Shown here in pieces: positions 42,128 to 51,070 of a stretch of DNA of 64,000 bases. The position numbers were made by a program, and so were the translations under genes. Position 1 is the first letter of the stretch. Each line of letters starts with the position of its first letter. The DNA comes from Bryobacterales bacterium F-183 (GTDB taxonomy: Bacteria; Acidobacteriota; Terriglobia; Bryobacterales; Bryobacteraceae), in the NCBI GenBank assembly GCA_016865505.2, contig AP025252.1:4092001-4156000 (forward strand), read 5' to 3'. The notes beneath the pieces were generated by a model. That model was not told where the DNA came from, ran no database searches, and saw nothing but the letters and a program-made list of their open reading frames with translations.

Positions 42128-42864
42128 TGATCGGCATTCGTCAACTGTTCACACTCGATGAGTTTCGCGAGGCCGTAGCCTTGCAGGAAGCCGTATGGGG
42201 ATTCGCCGAGCGTGACCTCGTTCCTGTCCGATCGTTTGTCGTCGCCAACAAGATCGGCGGCCATTCCTTTGGCGCTTTTGACGAAGATCGGATGGTTGGA
42301 TTCCTGTTCGGCATCCCAGGATTTCACGAGCCGGACAACGCGCCGTACATACACTCCCAGATGCTTGGCGTACTGCCGGAGTACCGCAACGCCGGGCTGG
42401 GCCGTTTGATGAAGCTCGCGCAGCGTGAAGATGCCTTACGTCGCAGGGTGAACCTGATCGAATGGACATTTGATCCCCTGGAGATCAAGAATGCGTTCTT
42501 CAACATGGAACGCTTGGGTGCCATCGTACGGCGGTTCTCGCTGAATTTCTATGGCCCAACGACGAGCCACCTGCACGGCGGCTTGCCGACAGACAGGTGC
42601 GTGGCTGAATGGTGGGTCAACTCGGCGCGGGCTCAAGCCATCGTAGGGGGCGAACCCTTTGAGCGGAATCCAATTGAGGCCCGTGTAAGCGTGCCCAACA
42701 ACATCGGCGAACTCCGTACCGAAGATCCGGCGCAGGCGCGTGCGATCCAACAGCAGGTAAGTGAACAGTTTGTGGAGTACACAGGAAAGGGATTGGCCGT
42801 CGTCGGGTTTGAACGCTCCGATACGCACGGCACATACTTGTTCGGGCAATGGGAATCCAAGTAA
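42127..42864 (+). CDS. GNAT-superfamily acyltransferase (COG3375-type), predicted amino-acid N-succinyltransferase
   Basis: 245-aa acyl-CoA-dependent N-acyltransferase. GNAT elements: LQEAVWGFAERDLVP near the N-terminus, GFLFGIPGF, and motif A SQMLGVLPEYRNAGLGRLMKLAQRE. The C-terminal half has the IEWTFDPLEIKNAFFNMERLGAIVRRF pattern of COG3375 proteins. It overlaps the downstream enolase-superfamily gene by 16 nt. In Geobacillus an OSBS/NSAR gene with a neighbouring GNAT succinyltransferase converts D- to L-amino acids, so the pairing suggests N-succinylation of D-amino acids here. This assignment rests on gene pairing, not on residues. Confidence 0.85.
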   Translation: MIGIRQLFTLDEFREAVALQEAVWGFAERDLVPVRSFVVANKIGGHSFGAFDEDRMVGFLFGIPGFHEPDNAPYIHSQMLGVLPEYRNAGLGRLMKLAQREDALRRRVNLIEWTFDPLEIKNAFFNMERLGAIVRRFSLNFYGPTTSHLHGGLPTDRCVAEWWVNSARAQAIVGGEPFERNPIEARVSVPNNIGELRTEDPAQARAIQQQVSEQFVEYTGKGLAVVGFERSDTHGTYLFGQWESK

Positions 42865-43967
42865 AGCAAATCGTTCTGCGGCAGATTCAGATGCCGTTGG
42901 TTCATTTCTTTGAAACCAGTTTCAGCCGTACCTACGCGCGCGACATGGTGCTTGTCGAGGCGATTGCCGAAGACGGACTGAGCGGTTGGGGCGAAGTCAC
43001 AGCGGGCGAAAATCCCTTTTACAACGAAGAGTGGTTTGAGTCTGCATGGCTGATCCTAAAGCACTACGTTGCGCCCCGCGTACTGCATCATGAGTTCGGT
43101 TCGCCGTCCGATGTCTATGCTCGAACAGCGCATATTCGCGGCCACTTTATGGCTCGTGGTGGTTTTGAAGCCGCCGTTTGGGATCTGGAAGCACGCCGCC
43201 AGAACATCCCTCTTTGGAAACTGATCGGCGGAGGTTCACGACGCGAGATTCCCTGCGGCGTCTCAATCGGAATTCAGGACACCATAGACGAGTTGCTCGG
43301 CAAGATCGAGAAAGAGCTCAACGACGGCTACCAGCGCATTAAGGTGAAGATCAAGCCGGGTTGGGATGTGGAAGCGATCCGCGCGATCCGCAAACGCTTT
43401 CCCAAGATCTTGCTGATGGGCGACGCGAACTCTGCGTACACGCTCAAAGACATTGACCTGCTGAAGCAGCTCGACGAGTTTGACTTGATGATGATTGAAC
43501 AGCCGCTCGCGCACGACGAGATTTATGACCATGCGGAACTCCAGTCGCAGTTGAAAACGCCCATCTGTTTGGATGAGTGCATACGGGACGCGCATCAGGC
43601 GGAGCAGGCAATTCGTATCGGCGCAGCCAAGATCATCAACATTAAGCTGGGTCGCGTCGGCGGGTTCGCTGGTGCCAAGGCCGTACACGACGTTGCGATG
43701 AAGCATAACATTCCGGTTTGGTGCGGTGGCATGCTGGAGGCGGGCATTGGCCGCGCACACAACATCGCGCTAGCGACGCTTCCGAACTTCACCTTGCCCG
43801 GCGATATCTCCGCGAGCAAGCGCTACTGGAAGCGCGACATTATCGACCCGTGGGTGGAAACGACTTCCAACGGAACAATCGCGATCCGCGATGACGTTGG
43901 CTTCGGCTATCCCATCGATCATGACTTCCTCAAGTCCGTCACGGTTCGTGAGGAGACGCTCAGCTAG
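42849..43967 (+). CDS. o-Succinylbenzoate synthase / N-succinylamino acid racemase (enolase superfamily)
   Basis: 372-aa enolase-superfamily enzyme of the MLE subgroup, OSBS/NSAR branch. N-terminal capping domain: MPLVHFFETSF and WGEVTAGENPFYNEEW. Barrel: acid/base Lys in the KxK of RIKVKIKPGWD; magnesium ligands in LMGDANSAYTL (Asp), MIEQPLAHDE (Glu) and CLDECIRD (Asp/Glu); second Lys in NIKLGRVGGFAGA; then VWCGGMLEAGIGRAHN. The 20s loop FETSFSR fits OSBS/NSAR members. Menaquinone synthesis (menC) and amino-acid racemisation both occur in this branch; with no other men gene nearby and a coupled GNAT upstream, NSAR activity is the better guess. Confidence 0.88.
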   Translation: MGIQVKQIVLRQIQMPLVHFFETSFSRTYARDMVLVEAIAEDGLSGWGEVTAGENPFYNEEWFESAWLILKHYVAPRVLHHEFGSPSDVYARTAHIRGHFMARGGFEAAVWDLEARRQNIPLWKLIGGGSRREIPCGVSIGIQDTIDELLGKIEKELNDGYQRIKVKIKPGWDVEAIRAIRKRFPKILLMGDANSAYTLKDIDLLKQLDEFDLMMIEQPLAHDEIYDHAELQSQLKTPICLDECIRDAHQAEQAIRIGAAKIINIKLGRVGGFAGAKAVHDVAMKHNIPVWCGGMLEAGIGRAHNIALATLPNFTLPGDISASKRYWKRDIIDPWVETTSNGTIAIRDDVGFGYPIDHDFLKSVTVREETLS

Positions 43968-43969
43968 CC

Positions 43970-44887
43970 TTGAGCGACTCTGCAGCATCGGATCGCAAAG
44001 CGCCCAGTGAAGGGAAGCTTGTCGCCTGGCTCATGGTGATGATCTTCTTCTGGTCGCTGAACTTTGTCATCTCCAAAATCGCACTGCGGGAGCTTCCGGC
44101 GCTGTTCATCGTCGGCATACGCAACCTGGTAGCGGGCTTGGTCGTGCTCCCACTGTATCTTTGGGAGCGCCGCACCCAAGGTCCCGCGACCTGGACATGG
44201 CAACAGCTTCCCATTTTGTTCTTCCTGGGCTTCCTGGGCATTGCGATGAATCAGCTGCTTTTTGTGCTCGGCATCGAACGTACGACGGTGGCTCATGCTG
44301 CGGTGATTCTTGGCTTGGCTCCGGTCTCTACTTTGCTGATTGCAATCCTGATGGGCCAGGAGCGTATGAACGGCAAGCGTCTCATCGGTATGGCCATTGC
44401 GATCGCTGGAATCGGCGTTCTGCAGCTTGCACATGCCGCAGAAAACGGTGGCAAACAATCCTCACTGGTTGGCGATTTCTTTATCTACTGCGCCGGAATT
44501 GCGTACGCACTATTCACGGTGCTGGGTCGCAAATACACCCGGCAGCACAGCAGTATCACGATGAACGCCATTGCCTACGTGGGTAGCGGCCTGACTCTGC
44601 TGCCCCTGTCGTTTATCGCCGCGCAAGGCTTGGATCTCTATGCGATTTCCTGGCGAGCCTGGGCCAGCGTTTTTTATATGGCGGCATTCTCATCCGTCGC
44701 CGGCTACCTCATTCTTTACTGGGTACTTCGGTGGATGCCGGCCTCTCGCGTCGGCATGTACGTCTACGCGCAGCCGGTGATGGCAACCGTGCTCGGCATC
44801 CTGCTGCTGCATGAGTCTCCTGGCGCTGCACTGTATGCCGGCGGAGCATTGGTGCTGGCTGGAGTCCTCGTCTCGGAGCGGCTGTGA
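43970..44887 (+). CDS. EamA/DMT-superfamily transporter
   Basis: 305-aa inner-membrane protein with ten predicted helices in two EamA repeats. Repeat 1 starts LMVMIFFWSLNFVISKIAL and ends ILGLAPVSTLLIAILMGQERM with the G-x-ERxN-like boundary. Repeat 2 starts FFIYCAGIAYALFTVLGRKY and ends YAQPVMATVLGILLLHESPG. Such proteins export metabolites or amino acids. The only reasonable start is TTG 43970, 3 nt after the stop of the enolase-superfamily gene, with AGGAG 14 nt upstream. Coupling to the racemase suggests export or import of its product, which is inference. Confidence 0.9.
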   Translation: MSDSAASDRKAPSEGKLVAWLMVMIFFWSLNFVISKIALRELPALFIVGIRNLVAGLVVLPLYLWERRTQGPATWTWQQLPILFFLGFLGIAMNQLLFVLGIERTTVAHAAVILGLAPVSTLLIAILMGQERMNGKRLIGMAIAIAGIGVLQLAHAAENGGKQSSLVGDFFIYCAGIAYALFTVLGRKYTRQHSSITMNAIAYVGSGLTLLPLSFIAAQGLDLYAISWRAWASVFYMAAFSSVAGYLILYWVLRWMPASRVGMYVYAQPVMATVLGILLLHESPGAALYAGGALVLAGVLVSERL

Positions 44888-46131
44888 CGTTTGCCGCGCT
44901 ACTACGGAACAACCGCAATGTGCGTTATCTGTGGGCCGGGCAAGTGGTTTCAGAGATAGGCGATCACTTCAATAACATTGCCGTACTGAGCCTTGCACTA
45001 CGCAACGATGGCGCAGGGATGGCGGTAGCCGGCATCATGCTCTCGCGCGCGATCCCCGCAATCTCAGTCGGTCCCCTCGCTGGCGTACTCTTGGACCGGT
45101 TTGATCGAAGGTCTCTTATGCTGATGAGCGACCTTGTGCGCGCGGTGATTGCTCTCTTATTCCTACTTCCGGTTGGCTCTTCCAGCAACGCGATGCTCTA
45201 TGTGCTGAGCGCACTACTGATGGCAGCCTCGCCATTTTTCAGCGCTGGGCGCAGTGCCATCTTGCCGTCAATCGTCACGCCTGCCGAACTTCCGGCGGTC
45301 ACCACCCTCACCCAAACCACGATGTGGGCAACCACAGCGGCTGGAGCATTCCTGGCGGGCCATAGCGTCGATAAGTTCGGCTACACCAGTGCCTTCCTGC
45401 TCAACGCGGCATCATTCCTGTTGTCCGGGTTCTGCGTCTGGATGTTGCGCGGCAGCTTCAAGGTGCGGAACGAACCATCGCATCGCAGCTCACCGGTCCA
45501 GGACTACTTGGATGGCCTTCGCTACATGCGGTCAATCCCACTCCTCTTCGCGATCGGCCTTGTCTCGTTAGGCTGGGCAAGCGGCGGCGGCGCGGCGCAG
45601 ATTCTGTTCTCACTTTTTGGAGAGAAGGTCTTCCAAAAAGGCCCGGCGGGCACTGGCGACATCTGGGGTGCGGCAGGCGTGGGGCTTGTTCTCGGTGGTG
45701 CCTTGGCACACCGTCTTTCGAAGGGACTCGGCTTCACTGGTTACAAGCGCACCATTGCAATCGCGTATCTCTGCCACGGCTCGATGTATGTGATCTTCAG
45801 CCAGATGAGCAACTACTATCTCGCGATTGTCTTCATCCTGCTTTCCAGAGCGTCGGTAGCGGTTAGCTCGGTAATGAATGCCACCCAGGTGATGCGGCAT
45901 ACGGCCAATGAGTATCGAGGTCGCGTGATGTCAACCTTGGAAACGCTCACCTGGGGCATGATGATGCTATCAATGAGCGCTGCAGGACTCGCGACATCCA
46001 GCGGCGATGTTGGAACGATTCGGTTCGTCGGTGCTGTTTCCGGTGTTCTATCCGGTACAACGGCATTTTGGTGGACCTGGCTGAACGTACGCGGCAAGCT
46101 GCCGGAGCCTAAGGTCGATTCCGTGCCGTAG
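44884..46131 (+). CDS. MFS transporter (MFS_3/EntS-like)
   Basis: 415-aa major-facilitator permease with about twelve helices. Family marks are RYLWAGQVVSEIGDHFNNIAVLSLAL, AGVLLDRFDRRSLMLMSDLVRAV (the motif-A-like loop) and LTQTTMWATTAAGAFLAGHSVDKFG. It belongs to the branch of siderophore or drug exporters such as EntS. GTG start at 44884 overlaps the EamA stop by 4 nt. The stop is inside the end of the ankyrin gene on the other strand (23-nt overlap). Substrate unknown. Confidence 0.9.
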   Translation: MTFAALLRNNRNVRYLWAGQVVSEIGDHFNNIAVLSLALRNDGAGMAVAGIMLSRAIPAISVGPLAGVLLDRFDRRSLMLMSDLVRAVIALLFLLPVGSSSNAMLYVLSALLMAASPFFSAGRSAILPSIVTPAELPAVTTLTQTTMWATTAAGAFLAGHSVDKFGYTSAFLLNAASFLLSGFCVWMLRGSFKVRNEPSHRSSPVQDYLDGLRYMRSIPLLFAIGLVSLGWASGGGAAQILFSLFGEKVFQKGPAGTGDIWGAAGVGLVLGGALAHRLSKGLGFTGYKRTIAIAYLCHGSMYVIFSQMSNYYLAIVFILLSRASVAVSSVMNATQVMRHTANEYRGRVMSTLETLTWGMMMLSMSAAGLATSSGDVGTIRFVGAVSGVLSGTTAFWWTWLNVRGKLPEPKVDSVP

Positions 46132-47458
46132 GGTCAGAGGCGATCGAAAGTCCTACAGCCTTCATAACCTTGTGTAGCGCTGCAACCGTCACCGCGGAAG
46201 GTTTGAAGTTGCCAAAACGGTAGCCCTCGGCGATCGACAACGGCGTCCAGCCGTACCGGTTTTTCTGATTCCAGATCTCCGGCTTTGCTCCATGCGCAGC
46301 AAGAAACTCGACTGCGGCTGGATAGTTCTTGTAGGCGGCCCCGTGCATGGCCGTTTCGCCGTTGTTGTCGATGGCGTTGACGTCAGCCCCTAGCTCGACA
46401 AGCACTTGCAGCGCCTCTACGACCTCAGCCTCAGTACCGGCGTCCTCACCGGGCGACCTTGTACCCAGTCCGGCGGCCACGATGATCGGCGTCGCACCAT
46501 CCGCATTCGGGATCTTTGTATCAGCACCGAGGCTGGCAAGCAGGCGAAGCAACTCGGCATCGGCTGTACGAGCAGCGAGCAGGAACGGAGTCGCGCCGAG
46601 TGTGTTCAGGCTCGTCATTCCAACACCAATCTTCTTCGCCATCCGGGAGTTGATGTCGGCGCCCTTTGCCACCAGCCGCTTCACGATGTCCAGGCTGTTC
46701 AGGTTGCCCGATCCATCAGGAGGCGGATCGTTGTCGCCAACACCCGACTTTCTGACCCAACTCACGGCATGCAGCGCTGTGTACCCAGCCTCGTTGGAAC
46801 TTGGGTTCGCACCATTCTCCAAGAGAACATCAGCCAACTCGTAATGGGCATTGCTCACCGCTAGGACGAGGGCACTCAAGCCAGCACGTGGTGCCTTGCC
46901 GTTCCTGGGGCGTTTACCTTCAGGCAGCACAATCGAGTCATTGGCGTTGATGCCTGCTTTCAGCAGCGAACGAACAGCCCCGATGCGACCTTCGCGAACG
47001 GCGAAAAGGAACGCGTCAAAGCCGGATTCAAGCCTTACTTTTGGATCTGCGCCGGCTCCCAGCAAAGCTTCTAAAGCTTCTACGTTGCCTTCTGCTGCTG
47101 CCCACATAAGTGCCGTCTGTCCGCTGGAAGGTTCGTGCGCATTTACCGCAGCGCCGCGATCTAGCAGTGCCTGAACCGCATCCAACTTCCCAGTCCGCGC
47201 CGCGATCATCAAAACGGTTTCGCCGCCAGGTAAAGTCGTATTGGGATCAGCACCCGCTTCGAGCAACAAGCGCACCATGGGACCGTTGCCGTTTGTACAC
47301 GCAATCGACAATGGGGTGACGCCGTAGGCATTCGGTGCCTTTACGTTTGCTCCTGCCTCAATCAGCTTTCGTACTGCAGCGATGTCGTCTGTGAGCACGG
47401 CATCCGGTAGTTCCACAGCCGTTAGTGCAAAGAGCAAAGTTGCGGCACTTGCCAACAT
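46109..47458 (-). CDS. Exported ankyrin-repeat protein
   Basis: 449 aa with a short signal peptide (MLASAATLLFALTAV) followed by about ten ankyrin repeats covering nearly the whole mature chain. Consensus elements recur: GVTPLSIACTNGNGPMVRLLLEAGADPN, GQTALMWAAAEGNVEALEALLGAGADP, GATPFLLAARTADAELLRLLASLGADT, GETAMHGAAYKNYPAAVEFLAAHGAKP. It is the last of three tightly packed genes (4-nt gap to DUF1552), so it likely binds a partner of the same periplasmic system. No enzymatic domain. Confidence 0.92.
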   Translation of the reverse strand: MLASAATLLFALTAVELPDAVLTDDIAAVRKLIEAGANVKAPNAYGVTPLSIACTNGNGPMVRLLLEAGADPNTTLPGGETVLMIAARTGKLDAVQALLDRGAAVNAHEPSSGQTALMWAAAEGNVEALEALLGAGADPKVRLESGFDAFLFAVREGRIGAVRSLLKAGINANDSIVLPEGKRPRNGKAPRAGLSALVLAVSNAHYELADVLLENGANPSSNEAGYTALHAVSWVRKSGVGDNDPPPDGSGNLNSLDIVKRLVAKGADINSRMAKKIGVGMTSLNTLGATPFLLAARTADAELLRLLASLGADTKIPNADGATPIIVAAGLGTRSPGEDAGTEAEVVEALQVLVELGADVNAIDNNGETAMHGAAYKNYPAAVEFLAAHGAKPEIWNQKNRYGWTPLSIAEGYRFGNFKPSAVTVAALHKVMKAVGLSIASDPTARNRP

Positions 47459-47461
47459 CCG

Positions 47462-48784
47462 TTACAGCTCCGCAATCTTCCCGTTGCTATCGGCAAACTT
47501 ATCGATGCGGACCCCCGCCTTGTCGAGCAGGGTCAAGTGCAGGTTTGCCAGCGGCGTTGCTTCCTTGTACTCGATGAATCGTCCACCCGGAATTCGTCCT
47601 GCTGCGCCACCAGCCACGATCACTGGCAGGTTGATGTGATCGTGAATGTCGGAATTCCCCATGCCGCTGCCGTACAGATAAATCGAGTGGTCCAGCAACG
47701 ATCCGTCACCCTCTTTTGTGGCGGCAAGCTTCTGCAGAAACTCTGAAAAGAGCGACACGTGAAATGCGTTGATCCGCGCGACTTTGGCCAGCATCTCGGC
47801 GTTACCGCCATTGTGGGTCAGCGGATGATGCGGCTCGGCAACGCCGGTTTCCGCTAGATAGCTTCGGTTACTGGTCTCTCGGGCCAATTGGAAGGTGATG
47901 ACACGCGTCACATCGCCTTGCATCGCCAGCACCTGCAAATCAAACATTAAGCGGGCATGGTCCAGATACGAGGCTGGTACTCCGACCGGCCGATCCAGAT
48001 CTGGCAACGGTGAGTCGTTCGTCGCGGACTCAGCCTTCTGGATACGCCGCTCCACCTCGCGAACAGTATCCAGATACTCGGTCACCTTTTGCCGGTCTCC
48101 AGCGCCAAGATTCCGCTGCAAACGGGTGATATCGCTACTCACCCAATCCAGGATGCTCGCATCGCGCCGCAGCTGGTTGCGCCGATCCTCGGCTGACCCA
48201 CCGTCTCCAAACAAACGCTCAAAGGCCACGCGGGGATGCGCTTCCGCTGGAAGAGGCGTGGTAGGCGAAGACCAACTCAGATTGTTCTGATACACACACG
48301 CGTAGCCGTTATCGCACTGGCCGACCGTGGTCAGCAGGTCCATCGAAAGTTCCAACGATGGCAGTTTGGTTTGTTGCCCGATGTGCTGCGCGGCGATCTG
48401 ATCTGCGGTGGTCCCGAGATAGTAGTCCGTGCTTTCCGTCCACTTGGAAGTTGCTGCACTCAAGAATGCCGCGTTCGAAGTCGCGTGTGTACCTGGATAC
48501 GCGTTCTTCAACTCCATGTTGCCAAAGATGTTCACGCGTCCAGCAACCGGCGCCAGTGACTGCAACGTGGACGATAGACCTTGCTTCAGATTGGCAGACG
48601 TCGGCTTCCAGTATGACCAGACGGCACCCATCGGCATGTAGACGTACCCCAAACGCCGCACAGGTGGCGGCGCTGCAGCCAGCGCAGGAGCCATGGCGTC
48701 GAGGAAGGGCAGCGCCAGTGCCGTACCTGCACCTCGCAACAATGTCCGGCGCGATAGCGACTTCCGGGTAATGACTGCGCTCAT
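47462..48784 (-). CDS. DUF1552 protein, Tat-exported
   Basis: 440-aa DUF1552 protein, distantly related to DUF1501/sulfatase-fold proteins. The N-terminus carries a twin-arginine signal (SLSRRTLLRGAGTALALPFLDAMAPALAAA). Family features include RLGYVYMPMGAVWSYWKP, LFGDGG, SILDWVSSDITRLQRNLGAGDRQKVTEYLDTVREVERRI and LDHSIYLYGSGMGNSDIHDHINLPVIVAGGAAGR. The pair DUF1552 plus DUF1592-type cytochrome is widespread in Planctomycetes, Acidobacteria and Myxobacteria, but its function is unknown. The ATG overlaps the cytochrome stop by 4 nt. Confidence 0.93.
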   Translation of the reverse strand: MSAVITRKSLSRRTLLRGAGTALALPFLDAMAPALAAAPPPVRRLGYVYMPMGAVWSYWKPTSANLKQGLSSTLQSLAPVAGRVNIFGNMELKNAYPGTHATSNAAFLSAATSKWTESTDYYLGTTADQIAAQHIGQQTKLPSLELSMDLLTTVGQCDNGYACVYQNNLSWSSPTTPLPAEAHPRVAFERLFGDGGSAEDRRNQLRRDASILDWVSSDITRLQRNLGAGDRQKVTEYLDTVREVERRIQKAESATNDSPLPDLDRPVGVPASYLDHARLMFDLQVLAMQGDVTRVITFQLARETSNRSYLAETGVAEPHHPLTHNGGNAEMLAKVARINAFHVSLFSEFLQKLAATKEGDGSLLDHSIYLYGSGMGNSDIHDHINLPVIVAGGAAGRIPGGRFIEYKEATPLANLHLTLLDKAGVRIDKFADSNGKIAEL

Positions 48785-51027
48785 GTCTGCGGTCTCCTCA
48801 TCTGGAACGGCGTACTGTGGACAATTCCAAGAATAAACGAAGAAAAGCGATAGTTGTCCTGCTTCGCTTTTCGCACGATCCCACGGACGGCTGGCTGATC
48901 GTAGTATTCGATCCCTCGTCCCAAGCCGTAGGTCAGCAACTTCTCGGCAAACGCGTGGACAAACAACTCAGGTCGGGCCAGAATCGCTTGCTGAAGTCCT
49001 GCGACACCGCGAAACGTACTTCCGTCGGGCAAGCCTCCGGAAGCATCGATGGGACGAGAGTCCTCGGTGGTACGCCAGCGCCCTACGCCGTCGTAATTCT
49101 CAAGCGCGAACCCCACAGGATCGATGAGGTTGTGGCAACCCGAACAAGCGGGGTTCCTGCGATGCTCAGAAATCCGCTCGCGCATGGTGAGATTTGACCC
49201 TGCCGTCGAACGCTTCTCGGTCAACACCGGGATATTCGGCGGCGGAGGTGGTGGAGCGGCCCCCAAGAGATTCTCCATGATCCACTTCCCACGGACCACA
49301 GGCGATGTGCGTGTCGCATACGAGGTCACCGTTAGGATGCTCCCATGCCGTAGAAGGCCCCCTCGATTGGGAGCGGTCACACGACGGAAGTGGCTACCGT
49401 ATACGTGCGGGATTCCATAGTGCTTGGCGAGGCGCTCATTGACATAGGTGTAGTCCGCGTTGAGCAACTCCAAGACGCTTCGGTCCGCCTGGAAAACATG
49501 GTCCAGAAACAGCTCAGTCTCAGTGCGGAACGCCTGCCGCAGGTTGTCGTCAAACCCTGGGTATGCGCGCATGTCCGGATTGCTCGTGGTCAGATTCCGC
49601 AGGTACAACCACTGGCCACCGAAGTTCGTCGTTAGTGTTCTCGCTCGAGGATCAGCGAGCATCCGTTTCACCTGCGTATCCAGGTTGGCGCGCAGTTTCC
49701 CGGCGATCGCAAGGTCCAGCAGAGAGTCGTCAGGAATGCTGTTCCACAGAAAGAACGACAGCCGCGACGCCAACTCCGTCTCGCTGATCTTGTACGCCTC
49801 CCCGGGTACGACATTCTGAGGGTCGCGCTCAATGCGAAACAAAAACTCAGGGCTCACCAGGATCGAGGTCAACGCCTGTTCCAGCCCGCCTTCGCGATAA
49901 AACCGTATCGGAGCTTCAAGGTCGGAGCTTTGGATCGACCGTCTGTACGCACGTTGCACCAATTGGGACAGGATCTTCTTCCTGCACTCGTCTGTCTCCT
50001 CTTGGCAAACTAAAAGCCGGCGACGGCTTGGCGTGTCGCTAACGCCGGTTGGACGAAAGGGCCCGTTGACGGACACGGAATAGACCGCCGGTTGTACACG
50101 CGGATGTCGATCCATATTAAAGTGCGCCTCGTACGGTTGCCGTTCCGTCTCCAGCAGCACCGCGGGCTTCCGCAAAAAGGTGGCCGCTACCCGATGGGGG
50201 CCGGCCTTCAATGGCACTCTCATCTTTAAGAACTCGTCTACACGATGGTGATCCTTGCCAGCGGGTGGGCGTTCGACCGTGAACAGCTTTACCCGTTCGC
50301 CATCGATCAGCAACTCGATCTGGTGCTGCCCGTAGAGCCCCTCAACATGCTCGTTTCGATCTCGAGCCAAGCGGATCTGTATCTCGTACTCGGCATCCAC
50401 CGGAAAGTTCTGTTGGAACGCCGTACCGCCGCGAGTACCAAGTGGCAGCCCGGCAAAATGCGTCTCCTGTGTCAGATCCGCCGGAAGAGTCACCAGGTCG
50501 CCACCGGGACTCTTCGGGGCAATGCCTACCGCCAGCCTGCTGATCTTGCGAGCAGCGGCCAAGTAGCGTTCCAACAGCATGGGCGACAGATTTCCCACCG
50601 TGATGTTGTCGAACCCATGGCTGACGTCATCCGGTGGTAGCAACGCGCTGACATCCACATCGAGCGCGAGTAAGTCGCGAATGGCGTTCTGATATTCGGT
50701 CCGATTGAGGCGCCGAAAGGTGTCAACCCGTCCGGGGTTTGGCTTGCCTTGATCGAGCTTGGCCTCAAGCGCGGTGACAACGCCGTCGTAGGTGGCCTCA
50801 TCGGGGCGGGGAAGTCCAACAGGCGGCATATGCCTGGCTCGCATACGACGAACTGCCTTCTCCAGATTCTCGGCAGTCTGATGCGCCATATCCAGCACCA
50901 AGCCGCCGGACTTCAATTTGTCGTTATGGCAACCCAGACAGTACTTCTGGATGGTTTGCTGTGCTCGAGGCTCCCCGCACAGCAGACCAACAGCACCGAA
51001 CAGCATCAGTGAATACGCAGTCCGCAT
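48781..51027 (-). CDS. DUF1587/DUF1592/DUF1588/DUF1585-type cytochrome c protein
   Basis: 748-aa exported multi-domain protein. The signal peptide precedes a PSD1/planctomycete-type cytochrome c motif, IQKYCLGCHNDKLKSGGL. Then DUF1587 (FRRLNRTEYQNAIRDLLALD), DUF1595, DUF1592 (ISETELASRLSFFLWNSIPDDSLLDLA), DUF1588 (RGGLLRHGSILTVTSYATRTSPVVRGKW) and DUF1585 at the end. A second CxxCH is in NPACSGCHNLIDPVGFALENYD, so up to two haems. A carbohydrate-binding-like insert (about 215-330) lies between. It is the first gene of the three-gene operon with DUF1552 and the ankyrin protein. Confidence 0.92.
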   Translation of the reverse strand: MRTAYSLMLFGAVGLLCGEPRAQQTIQKYCLGCHNDKLKSGGLVLDMAHQTAENLEKAVRRMRARHMPPVGLPRPDEATYDGVVTALEAKLDQGKPNPGRVDTFRRLNRTEYQNAIRDLLALDVDVSALLPPDDVSHGFDNITVGNLSPMLLERYLAAARKISRLAVGIAPKSPGGDLVTLPADLTQETHFAGLPLGTRGGTAFQQNFPVDAEYEIQIRLARDRNEHVEGLYGQHQIELLIDGERVKLFTVERPPAGKDHHRVDEFLKMRVPLKAGPHRVAATFLRKPAVLLETERQPYEAHFNMDRHPRVQPAVYSVSVNGPFRPTGVSDTPSRRRLLVCQEETDECRKKILSQLVQRAYRRSIQSSDLEAPIRFYREGGLEQALTSILVSPEFLFRIERDPQNVVPGEAYKISETELASRLSFFLWNSIPDDSLLDLAIAGKLRANLDTQVKRMLADPRARTLTTNFGGQWLYLRNLTTSNPDMRAYPGFDDNLRQAFRTETELFLDHVFQADRSVLELLNADYTYVNERLAKHYGIPHVYGSHFRRVTAPNRGGLLRHGSILTVTSYATRTSPVVRGKWIMENLLGAAPPPPPPNIPVLTEKRSTAGSNLTMRERISEHRRNPACSGCHNLIDPVGFALENYDGVGRWRTTEDSRPIDASGGLPDGSTFRGVAGLQQAILARPELFVHAFAEKLLTYGLGRGIEYYDQPAVRGIVRKAKQDNYRFSSFILGIVHSTPFQMRRPQT

Positions 51028-51070
51028 CGTCCACTGTCACTATATGTGTGGCGCAACTAGCGCCGCAACC

